From the NCBI GenBank assembly GCA_041481485.1, contig JBGPBY010000388.1, positions 1 through 7,061 of the forward strand: a stretch of 7,061 nucleotides of DNA, read 5' to 3'. Positions within the stretch are counted from its first letter, which is position 1. Each line of letters starts with the position of its first letter. The translations under genes were made by a program, and so were the position numbers. This stretch comes from JBGPBY01 sp041481485. GTDB taxonomy: Bacteria; Acidobacteriota; Terriglobia; 20CM-2-55-15. Shown here one piece after another: positions 1 to 5,200 of this stretch. The notes below the pieces were generated by a model. It was given only the letters and a program-made list of their open reading frames with translations, was not told the DNA's origin and searched no databases.

Positions 1-15
1 ATTTCTTCGGGAAAA

Positions 16-36
16 TGTTCAATGTTCACTGTTCAA
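16..36. repeat. Heptamer tandem repeat, TGTTCA(A/C) x3
   Basis: TGTTCA occurs at 16, 23 and 30, exactly seven bases apart, giving three tandem heptamers (TGTTCAA, TGTTCAC, TGTTCAA). It lies about 45 bases upstream of the molybdopterin-enzyme start. It may be a short simple-sequence repeat or an operator array with sub-helical spacing. Nothing in the window decides which, and the array may extend beyond the left edge. Confidence 0.5.
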
Positions 37-51
37 TTGTCATTTTTTGGG

Positions 52-71
52 GGTCATAGACCGCCCCTACA
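52..71 (+). repeat. Single half-unit of the GGTCATAGACCGC repeat family
   Basis: The 20 bases here match the right arm of the 3248-3320 inverted repeat (positions 3300-3319) with one mismatch (C at 65 instead of G). The core GGTCATAGACC is palindromic around ATA. This copy stands alone, ending 10 bases before the start codon at 82, so it lies in the probable leader of the downstream gene. Reading through it produces the spurious residues GHRPPLHW upstream of the true start. Confidence 0.7.
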
Positions 72-81
72 TTGGGGAATC

Positions 82-681
82 ATGAACCACGACGACATCA
101 TCATCAGCCCAGACACCCTTCGTGAAAACCGTCTGCCTCCCAATCAGGTGAGAACTCTGAAGTGGCCGGTTCTGGATTCGGAGGGGCCCCCGAATATCGA
201 CATGGCGACCTGGAAGTTTGAAGTCACCGGCCTGGTTCGGACTCCGCTTTCATGGACGTGGCAGGAGTTTCAGTCTCTGCCGCGAGTCCACGTGAAATCC
301 GATTTCCACTGTGTGACCCGCTGGTCGCGGCTCGACAATCTGTGGGAAGGCGTCAGCGTGCGTGAAGTCCTCAGCCGTGCCGGCGTTTCCAAAGATGCGC
401 GGTATGTACTCGTGCACGCCTATGACAATGACTGGACGACCAACATGCCGCTGGTGGAGTTCGATGTCGACGATGCACTGTTTGCGGATAAGCATGACGG
501 AGAACCGATTTCGCTCGAACACGGTGGACCGCTCCGATTAGTCGTGCCGCGGCTTTATGCGTGGAAAAGCGCAAAGTGGGTCCGCGGAATTGAGCTGTTG
601 GACCACGACGTGGCGGGATATTGGGAAGATGGCGGCTATCACATGAGAGGCGATCCCTGGAAAGAAGAGCGCTTTCGCTGA
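82..681 (+). CDS. Sulfite-oxidase-fold molybdopterin-dependent oxidoreductase, small cytosolic type
   Basis: A 199-residue protein of the oxidoreductase molybdopterin-binding family (sulfite oxidase / YedY-MsrP fold). The core shows the conserved Mo-ligand region, with Cys77 in FHCVTRWSRLDNLWEGV (residues 75-91), the substitute of the usual HCVTGWS. PRLYAWKSAKWV (156-167) and the C-terminal GYWEDGGYHMRGDPW (179-193) are typical of the short subgroup. There is no Tat signal, no heme domain and no dimerisation domain, so it should stay in the cytoplasm, unlike MsrP. Its substrate is unknown; family members reduce or oxidise S- or N-oxides and sulfite, but none is implied here. The ATG at 82 was chosen because the 20 upstream in-frame residues translate a dispersed repeat, and GGGGAAT just before 82 can serve as Shine-Dalgarno. 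No membrane partner (MsrQ-like) is adjacent. The gene converges with the DinB-like gene, 17 bases apart. Confidence 0.9.
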   Translation: MNHDDIIISPDTLRENRLPPNQVRTLKWPVLDSEGPPNIDMATWKFEVTGLVRTPLSWTWQEFQSLPRVHVKSDFHCVTRWSRLDNLWEGVSVREVLSRAGVSKDARYVLVHAYDNDWTTNMPLVEFDVDDALFADKHDGEPISLEHGGPLRLVVPRLYAWKSAKWVRGIELLDHDVAGYWEDGGYHMRGDPWKEERFR

Positions 682-698
682 CCGCCGCCATTCGGTAA

Positions 699-1208
699 CT
701 ACATGCTTGGCATAGGGGCGTCGATTCCCGCCCAGAGGTTCATGGTGTTCAGTTCGTCGCGGCCGCAGGCTTTCAAATAAAGGAACAACTGCGTGCGATA
801 GGCCGCACAGCCGCCAAGCACCATATTGACGATGATCTTGCCGCGGCTGGATTTTCCGCTTCCGAACAAGTCGATCTCTCCACGAAAGTCGGCATCGCTG
901 AATCCGTTAAGCAACTCGGCGTAAGTGCCGCGCTGTTTTTCAATCGCAGCCAGCACCTGATCGAAATTGGAGGCCTTGGCCTTTTCGGTAGCTTCCTGCC
1001 ATGCCGGCACGTCGAAAGCTCCAGCCTTGACCGAACGGATCAGCGAAGGTCCCATCACGACGAGATACTGAAGCAGTTCCATCGTGCTGCGCTGTTTGGG
1101 CGTCGGCCGGTAATCGAGCTTTTGACGATCGATCTTGCTTGCGAGGTGGAGCAGGACGTTAACTTCATGTTGAAGGGACGAGATGAGTTCTTCTTTTGTC
1201 AAAACCAT
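699..1208 (-). CDS. DinB-like four-helix-bundle protein, degenerate metal site
   Basis: A 169-residue, mainly helical protein resembling the DinB/YfiT-like superfamily, small four-helix bundles that often hold a divalent metal through three histidines and include thiol-dependent transferases and many uncharacterised stress proteins. Helix 1 (residues 5-26) carries His14 and His21. The second-helix position where a His is usual reads LLQYLV (45-50), and the C-terminal helix reads GGCAAYRTQLFLYLKACG (132-149), with no His. The metal site therefore looks lost or altered, and function is unknown. The ATG at 1208 was chosen because it begins an amphipathic helix and has AAAGG 11 bases upstream; the open frame continues to 1376, but those 56 extra residues translate a palindromic repeat (ARPLPLGEG). 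It is transcribed away from S1 and toward the molybdopterin gene. The family call is by fold pattern, so it is tentative. Confidence 0.7.
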   Translation of the reverse strand: MVLTKEELISSLQHEVNVLLHLASKIDRQKLDYRPTPKQRSTMELLQYLVVMGPSLIRSVKAGAFDVPAWQEATEKAKASNFDQVLAAIEKQRGTYAELLNGFSDADFRGEIDLFGSGKSSRGKIIVNMVLGGCAAYRTQLFLYLKACGRDELNTMNLWAGIDAPMPSM

Positions 1209-1514
1209 GGCGATTGAAACCTTTCTGTAATACGTGAGTGACGACGGACTCCCTGTTGCAGAACACAAACTCCAAATTCTAACGTAACCACTGGGTGGCC
1301 TATCAAGAAATCCCTCTCCCAACGGGAGAGGGCGGGCATCAAGAAAGGGCGGCCGGGTGAGGGGTACCGCAAGCAAAAATTGTTACTTGCGGTATCCTCA
1401 CCCGACCCTCTCCCGTTGGGAGAGGGATTTCTTGATAGACCGCCCGTACCGGTGTTTACCCGTTATAGTCCGCACCTACAGGCACGGGCCAAAATGACTT
1501 ACACTTACGGGATC
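1209..1514. promoter_or_regulatory. Divergent intergenic region, DinB-like gene / S1 gene
   Basis: These 306 bases separate two divergently transcribed genes and must hold both promoters. About half (1297-1442) is a large inverted repeat. The left part (1209-1296) carries AAAGG for the minus-strand gene. The right part (1443-1514) contains TATAGT at 1464-1469, a fair -10 box, but no convincing -35 at 16-18 bases. Neither ATG at 1494 nor ATG at 1515 is preceded by a clear Shine-Dalgarno; the nearest purine run is GGGA at 1509-1512, very close to 1515. No small gene or RNA gene is seen. Confidence 0.4.
1297..1442. repeat. Large imperfect inverted repeat built on CCCTCTCCC/GGGAGAGGG palindromes
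   Basis: Left arm 1298-1376 and right arm 1383-1442 are reverse complements across about 55 bases with few mismatches, around a 6-base centre. Each arm contains its own small perfect hairpin: CCCTCTCCC at 1312-1320 with GGGAGAGGG at 1324-1332, and again at 1406-1414 with 1418-1426. The left arm has a net 20 extra bases (1333-1353 against a single base at 1405), and this insert repeats ATCAAGAAA (1302-1310 and 1338-1346). It resembles REP/BIME-type or miniature palindromic elements; no transposase lies within it. A truncated third copy is at 6947-6963. If transcribed it would fold into a long cruciform-like hairpin in the S1 or DinB-like leader. Confidence 0.85.
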
Positions 1515-3236
1515 ATGGATAACGGGAATTCACAATCTGAAGAAAACAGCGAACAATCGTTCGCCGACATATTGAAGGAATTTGAAACTTCGAATCGCCC
1601 ATCGAGTCCGGCGAAGTCCGCTGCAGCCGGCAAGGGTAAGGGCAAGGGAAGGCCACCCGGTCGGCCTCCTCTTCGAGGGACGGTGGTTGGCATCTCCGAG
1701 GAAGATGTACTTGTCGATTTCGGAGGGAAGTCGGAAGGCGTGATTGCCGTCGCGGATCTGCGGGATGCTGAGGGCAATCTGAAAGTCAAAATGGGTGAAA
1801 CCTTCGATGTCGCCATCACCGGGTTCAACAAGAAAGGCATGGCAACGCTCTCCCGCGTTGTTGGCCCGCGGCCTCGCGATTGGGAAGGGCTGGCGCACGC
1901 TTTCGATACCAAAGCGATCATTGCCGGACGCGTGACGTCTCAGATCAAAGGCGGGTTTTCCGTGGACGTTGGAGTGCGAGCCTTCCTTCCGGCTTCACGC
2001 AGCGGCGTGAAAGATGCCGCTGAAATGGAAAAGCTGGTCGGACAGGAAATCCGTTGCCGGATTACCAAACTCGATGTCGATGATGAAAACGTTGTCGTCG
2101 ATCGGCGTTCGGTGGTGGAAGAAGAAGCCGCACAGATCCGGCAGAATGCCATGGATAACCTTGTCGAAGGAAGTGTCGTGCGCGGCACCGTGAGATCGCT
2201 CGCCGAATACGGTGCGTTTGTGGACATCGGCGGCGTCGATGGCCTGCTGCACGTTAGCGACATCTCCTGGTCCCGAGTCGTCGAACCCGGAACGGAACTC
2301 GCTGTAGGCGATGTACTCGATCTTAAGGTTCTGAAAGTCGACAAGCAGACTGGAAAGATTTCGCTCGGTCTGAAACAAATGTCGCCGGATCCCTGGATCG
2401 AAGCCTCTGCCAAGCTGAAACCGGGCGATCGTCTCACAGGCGAAGTCACTCGTCTGACCGACTATGGCGCTTTTGTCGAAGTGCTTCCCGGCGTCGAAGG
2501 TCTGGTTCATGTTTCGGAAATGTCCTGGACCAAGCGGGTACAGCGCCCCGCGGACATTTTGAAAATCGGCGAACGCGTTGAGGCTGAGGTTCTCAAAGTG
2601 GATGTCGCGGCATCGCGGCTCAGTCTCGGATTGAAACAGGTTCTGGGCAATCCCTGGAATACCCTGAAGGACCGTTATCCCACCGGAAAGATTATCGAAG
2701 GCAAGGTCTCTCGGCTCGCTAAATTCGGCGCCTTCGTCGAGGTTGAAGAAGGCATCGATGGACTGGTTCACATCTCGGAAATTACAAACGAAAAGCGCAT
2801 TCAGAGTCCGGGTGAGATTCTGAAGGTTGGCCAGACGGTTCGCGCCGCAGTGGTGTCGGCTGATCCGGAAACTAAACGGCTGAAGCTGAGCATGAAGCAA
2901 CTGGAAGCAACGCCTGCAGACGAGTTCGCGAAAGACGTTTCCGTTGGTGACCGCGTTACCGGCCGCATCGTTAGAGTCCGAAAGGACGAAGTACGAGTGC
3001 AGCTGGGCGAAGGTATCGAGGGCATCTGCAAGATCGAGGACTCCACCTCCACAGATGCTCCCGCGGCAGTGACTGGAACTTCGCTCGCCGAACAGCTGGC
3101 CGCAGCATGGAAGGGTGGCGTCAAGCCCAGCGCGAAGAGCGGCGGAGGAGAACCCTATGTCGAAGGTCAGCTCCGCTCGTTCGTGATCAAAGCGATCGAT
3201 CCATCCGGAAAGAAGATCGAGCTGACGCCGGCGTAA
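1515..3236 (+). CDS. rpsA: 30S ribosomal protein S1-like, six S1 domains
   Basis: A 573-residue RNA-binding protein close in length and order to E. coli S1 (557 aa), which docks on S2 and helps mRNA load on the 30S subunit. An N-terminal helix SFADILKEFE (15-24) resembles the S2-docking helix of E. coli S1 (SFAQLFEESLKEIE). A basic linker (26-52) rich in K, G, R and P follows, including GKGRPPGRPP. S1 OB-folds lie at about 53-115, 133-199, 217-288, 304-375, 391-462 and 475-572. Domains 3-5 share YGAF or FGAF, GL(L/V)H(V/I)S and SLGLKQ-like signatures; domains 1-2 are divergent, as in E. coli. Domain 6 is split by about 35 residues (510-548, Ala/Ser/Gly-rich) and the protein ends right after it. 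ATG 1515 is preferred because earlier in-frame residues translate a repeat, although ATG 1494 is possible. The usual cmk and ihf neighbours are absent, so a paralogue of rpsA remains possible. Confidence 0.9.
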   Translation: MDNGNSQSEENSEQSFADILKEFETSNRPSSPAKSAAAGKGKGKGRPPGRPPLRGTVVGISEEDVLVDFGGKSEGVIAVADLRDAEGNLKVKMGETFDVAITGFNKKGMATLSRVVGPRPRDWEGLAHAFDTKAIIAGRVTSQIKGGFSVDVGVRAFLPASRSGVKDAAEMEKLVGQEIRCRITKLDVDDENVVVDRRSVVEEEAAQIRQNAMDNLVEGSVVRGTVRSLAEYGAFVDIGGVDGLLHVSDISWSRVVEPGTELAVGDVLDLKVLKVDKQTGKISLGLKQMSPDPWIEASAKLKPGDRLTGEVTRLTDYGAFVEVLPGVEGLVHVSEMSWTKRVQRPADILKIGERVEAEVLKVDVAASRLSLGLKQVLGNPWNTLKDRYPTGKIIEGKVSRLAKFGAFVEVEEGIDGLVHISEITNEKRIQSPGEILKVGQTVRAAVVSADPETKRLKLSMKQLEATPADEFAKDVSVGDRVTGRIVRVRKDEVRVQLGEGIEGICKIEDSTSTDAPAAVTGTSLAEQLAAAWKGGVKPSAKSGGGEPYVEGQLRSFVIKAIDPSGKKIELTPA

Positions 3237-3247
3237 GGGGATTGAAT

Positions 3248-3320
3248 CTGTAGGCGCGGTCTATGACCGCGCGCGATTCCTCAGTCCGAGAATGTGCGCG
3301 GTCATAGACCGCGCCTACAG
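3248..3320. repeat. Perfect 25-bp inverted repeat, possible bidirectional terminator
   Basis: Positions 3248-3272 and 3296-3320 are exact reverse complements (25 bp each), separated by 23 bases. Each arm also contains the small palindrome GCGGTC-TAT-GACCGC or its complement. The element starts 11 bases after the S1 stop (3234-3236) and ends 14 bases before the stop of the convergent amt gene (3335-3337). RNA from either strand would form the same long GC-rich stem, so it could end or protect both transcripts. No T-run follows either side, so it is not a canonical intrinsic terminator. The half-unit recurs at 52-71, marking it as a dispersed repeat rather than a one-off terminator. Confidence 0.85.
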
Positions 3321-3334
3321 TGGACAAGACGGAC

Positions 3335-4990
3335 TCATCCCTCGGCGTCGGACACGACCGCATCTTCCGGATACGCCAGCAGGCCGAATTCCGGCTCATC
3401 GAGTCCGGCCAATTCGGCTTCCTTGCTGACGCGAATCGATTTGATCGAGTTCACGACCTTGAACACCACAAACGTCACCGTGAAGGCATAAACCACACAC
3501 AGCGTTGCGCCGCCAAGCTGCAGCAGGAATTGCTGGGTGTCGCCATGGAGCAAGCCGGTGACTCCCCTTCCGGCAACGCCCAGATAGGTCGACGCGCCGA
3601 CGCCGTTCCATCCGGCGCCATAACTTCCGTCCGCGAAAATCCCAACGCTGACTGCCCCAAACCACCCACAGAATCCGTGCACCGAAATTGCGCCGCAGGG
3701 ATCGTCGATTTTCAAAACATTGTCATTGAGCAGCACACCGCAGCACACAATCACACCGGCGATAACCCCGATGATCACCGCAGAGGTCGATGAAATGAAT
3801 GCGCAAGGCGCCGTGACGGCAACCAGTCCGGCCAGCATCCCGTTGCACGCCATGGTCACGTCGGGTTTTCCAAATTTGAAATACCAGAACAACATGGCGG
3901 CCGCAGATCCGGCTACCGCTGCAAGATTCGTATTGATAGCCACGACGGAGATCCGAAGATCGGTCGCTGCCAGTGTCGAACCGGGATTGAATCCCATCCA
4001 GCCGAACAGCAGGATGAACGTTCCGGTGACGACAAAAACCAGATTGTGCGCGGGAAACGCGCGTGCCTTGCCGTCAGTACCGTACTTCCCGAGCCGCGGC
4101 CCGAGCACAATGGCAAGGGCCGCAGCTGCAAATCCTCCAACGGCGTGGACCACCGTCGATCCCGCGAAATCGACATATCCATGTCCCCAGCCCATGGAGT
4201 TCCCCAGCTGCGACATCCAGCCGCCGCCCCACACCCAGTTTCCGAAGATGGGATAGAGAATTGCCCCCATGAACAGCTCCGCAATCAGGAATCCGCCAAA
4301 CGTGATGCGCTCACAGATGGAACCGACAATGATGTATCCCGCAGTCTCCATGAATACCACCTGGAACAGCGCAAAGACATTGGCGCTGGCATCGTAGGCG
4401 GGGCCAGTCATGAAGAACCCTTTACCGCCGAGAAAACCCCAGAGTCCATGTCCCAGCAGGAATTCGTTTAACGTTGATGCGCCGCCGATATTCGCGGGCG
4501 CTGCGTTCACCGCCACGGCGCCAAACTGGAACGCATAACCGACGGCGTAATACGCCAGGAACGCAAAGACATAGGCCGCAAAGTTCAGCATCATGAGATG
4601 CCCGGCGTTTTTCTTGCGCACCAGGCCGCAGGTCAGCAGAGCGAAGCCCGCCTGCATAAAAAGCACGAGGTATCCCGTGTTCAGCGTCCATGCAAAGTTG
4701 GTCCCAATTCGCGTGTGTCCCACGCTGTCGGCCAGCTTCAAGGCAAGCGGCTCCTTCACCGCCTGCTCTTTGTATTCGTCGTAGGCTTTTTTCTTGTCGG
4801 CGTAGTCGGGAGCACTCTTGTCCGTGGGTTCGGAAACCACAAACGAGTTGCCGGCTCCGTCGATGGCATTGTTGCGGTCGCCGGTGGCAAGTCCTGCAGG
4901 ATCGGGCTGCGCGCCTTGCGCAAACAGGCCGGCGGTGGCCATGCACCCGAGCAGAACGACAACGAACAGGGTTATCACGCGTCGTTTCAT
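3335..4990 (-). CDS. amt: Ammonium transporter, Amt/MEP/Rh family, with long periplasmic head
   Basis: A 551-residue inner-membrane channel/transporter for ammonium. Residues 1-24 form a signal peptide (MKRR, hydrophobic core, LFA before Gln25). About 70 charged residues (25-95) follow before the first core helix (TNFAWTLNTGYLVLF). Core signatures include the Amt motif DFAGSTVVHAVGG (274-286), pore histidines His282 and His438, Asp274, gate residues F209/F213 (FQVVF) and WGGGW (254-258), and GWMGFNPGS (330-338). The C-terminal tail (520-540) keeps the GLD..E.G..AY pattern that contacts PII-type regulators, with Phe535 where His is common. AAGGAG at 4997-5002 sits 6 bases before ATG 4990, fixing the start. 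No glnK neighbour is present: downstream is convergent S1, upstream a divergent regulator. Ammonium scavenging under nitrogen limitation is the expected role; a sensor role is less likely, since no output domain is attached. Confidence 0.96.
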   Translation of the reverse strand: MKRRVITLFVVVLLGCMATAGLFAQGAQPDPAGLATGDRNNAIDGAGNSFVVSEPTDKSAPDYADKKKAYDEYKEQAVKEPLALKLADSVGHTRIGTNFAWTLNTGYLVLFMQAGFALLTCGLVRKKNAGHLMMLNFAAYVFAFLAYYAVGYAFQFGAVAVNAAPANIGGASTLNEFLLGHGLWGFLGGKGFFMTGPAYDASANVFALFQVVFMETAGYIIVGSICERITFGGFLIAELFMGAILYPIFGNWVWGGGWMSQLGNSMGWGHGYVDFAGSTVVHAVGGFAAAALAIVLGPRLGKYGTDGKARAFPAHNLVFVVTGTFILLFGWMGFNPGSTLAATDLRISVVAINTNLAAVAGSAAAMLFWYFKFGKPDVTMACNGMLAGLVAVTAPCAFISSTSAVIIGVIAGVIVCCGVLLNDNVLKIDDPCGAISVHGFCGWFGAVSVGIFADGSYGAGWNGVGASTYLGVAGRGVTGLLHGDTQQFLLQLGGATLCVVYAFTVTFVVFKVVNSIKSIRVSKEAELAGLDEPEFGLLAYPEDAVVSDAEG

Positions 4991-4996
4991 CTTTGT

Positions 4997-5002
4997 CTCC
5001 TT
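4997..5002 (-). promoter_or_regulatory. Shine-Dalgarno of amt
   Basis: The minus strand reads AAGGAG followed by ACAAAG and then ATG at 4990. It is the strongest ribosome binding site in the window and contrasts with the weak or absent sites of S1 and the winged-helix regulator. It lies 6 bases downstream of the 3' half of the inverted repeat 5009-5087. Confidence 0.85.
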
Positions 5003-5008
5003 GATGGG

Positions 5009-5087
5009 TTATGACTTCGTTGTCGGTGATTGCGGCACGCCGTTGTGCCGGCGCGATCCTATGGAAAACGGCATAAAGAAGTCATAA
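5009..5087. promoter_or_regulatory. Inverted repeat upstream of amt: candidate leader stem or paired operator
   Basis: TTATGACTTC at 5009-5018 and GAAGTCATAA at 5078-5087 are perfect 10-bp reverse complements, 59 bases apart. Inside is a second small palindrome, CGGCAC at 5033-5038 with GTGCCG at 5045-5050. In an amt transcript starting upstream of 5087 the outer repeat would close a stem ending 6 bases before AAGGAG. TAGGAT on the minus strand (5106-5101) is a possible -10 that would place the 5' end near 5094. Alternatively, the half-sites (centres about 69 bp apart) may bind a dimeric regulator by looping. Both readings are inference. Confidence 0.5.
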
Positions 5088-5124
5088 GGAATTCGTTAAG
5101 ATCCTACAAATATGTTGGATTCGA

Positions 5125-5187
5125 AATTGGGGACAGAGAGGAATTGAAGGGGAAATCTCCCGAGTTCCCCAATTGCTCCGCGTCCCC
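5125..5187. repeat. Nested GGGGA/TCCCC palindrome upstream of the regulator
   Basis: GGGGAC (5129-5134) is complementary to GTCCCC (5182-5187), and GGGGAA (5149-5154) to TTCCCC (5165-5170). AATTGGGGA (5125-5133) can also pair with TCCCCAATT (5166-5174), so two alternative folds exist. The block ends directly at the TATAAT box (5188-5193). It may be a degraded dispersed palindrome, an operator for the adjacent regulator, or both. Confidence 0.55.
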
Positions 5188-5200
5188 TATAATTCGCGCC
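5188..5200 (+). promoter_or_regulatory. TATAAT -10 box placed for leaderless transcription of the regulator gene
   Basis: A perfect TATAAT lies at 5188-5193. A start site 6-8 bases downstream falls at 5199-5201, that is, at the A of ATG 5201. No purine-rich Shine-Dalgarno precedes this ATG (the preceding bases are TTCGCGCC). The -35 region at 17-base spacing is TTCCCC (5165-5170), a poor match, so activation by a factor bound at the nested palindrome is possible. Confidence 0.5.

Noticed and set aside
22..81. Upstream ATG extending the molybdopterin enzyme by 20 residues
   Set aside because: The extension translates the GGTCATAGACCGC repeat and has no family counterpart.
1432..1469. Promoter for S1 made of TTGATA (1432-1437) in the repeat arm and TATAGT (1464-1469)
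   Set aside because: The spacer is 26 bases, far from the usual 16-18, so the pair cannot work as one sigma-70 promoter.
1995..2900. Long open frame on the minus strand (301 codons) opposite the S1 gene
   Set aside because: It is a shadow of the S1 reading frame, created by codon bias. It shows no domain, has no ribosome binding site, and overlaps a strongly conserved gene.
1297..3320. CRISPR array from the repeated palindromes
   Set aside because: Units are few, inverted, irregularly placed and separated by genes; there are no spacers of even length.
3720..4256. Plus-strand open frame opposite amt
   Set aside because: Composition (Pro/Thr/Ala-rich, no motif) is typical of the antisense of a membrane protein; no ribosome binding site.
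4942..4990. Lipoprotein signal in Amt (LLGC, Cys16)
   Set aside because: The cysteine is buried mid-way in the hydrophobic core, and a better signal peptidase I site (LFA before Gln25) follows.
5033..5050. Sigma-54 promoter for amt (GGCAC ... GC on the minus strand)
   Set aside because: GG-to-GC spacing is one base too long and the -12 element lacks TTGC; the match comes from the CGGCAC/GTGCCG palindrome.
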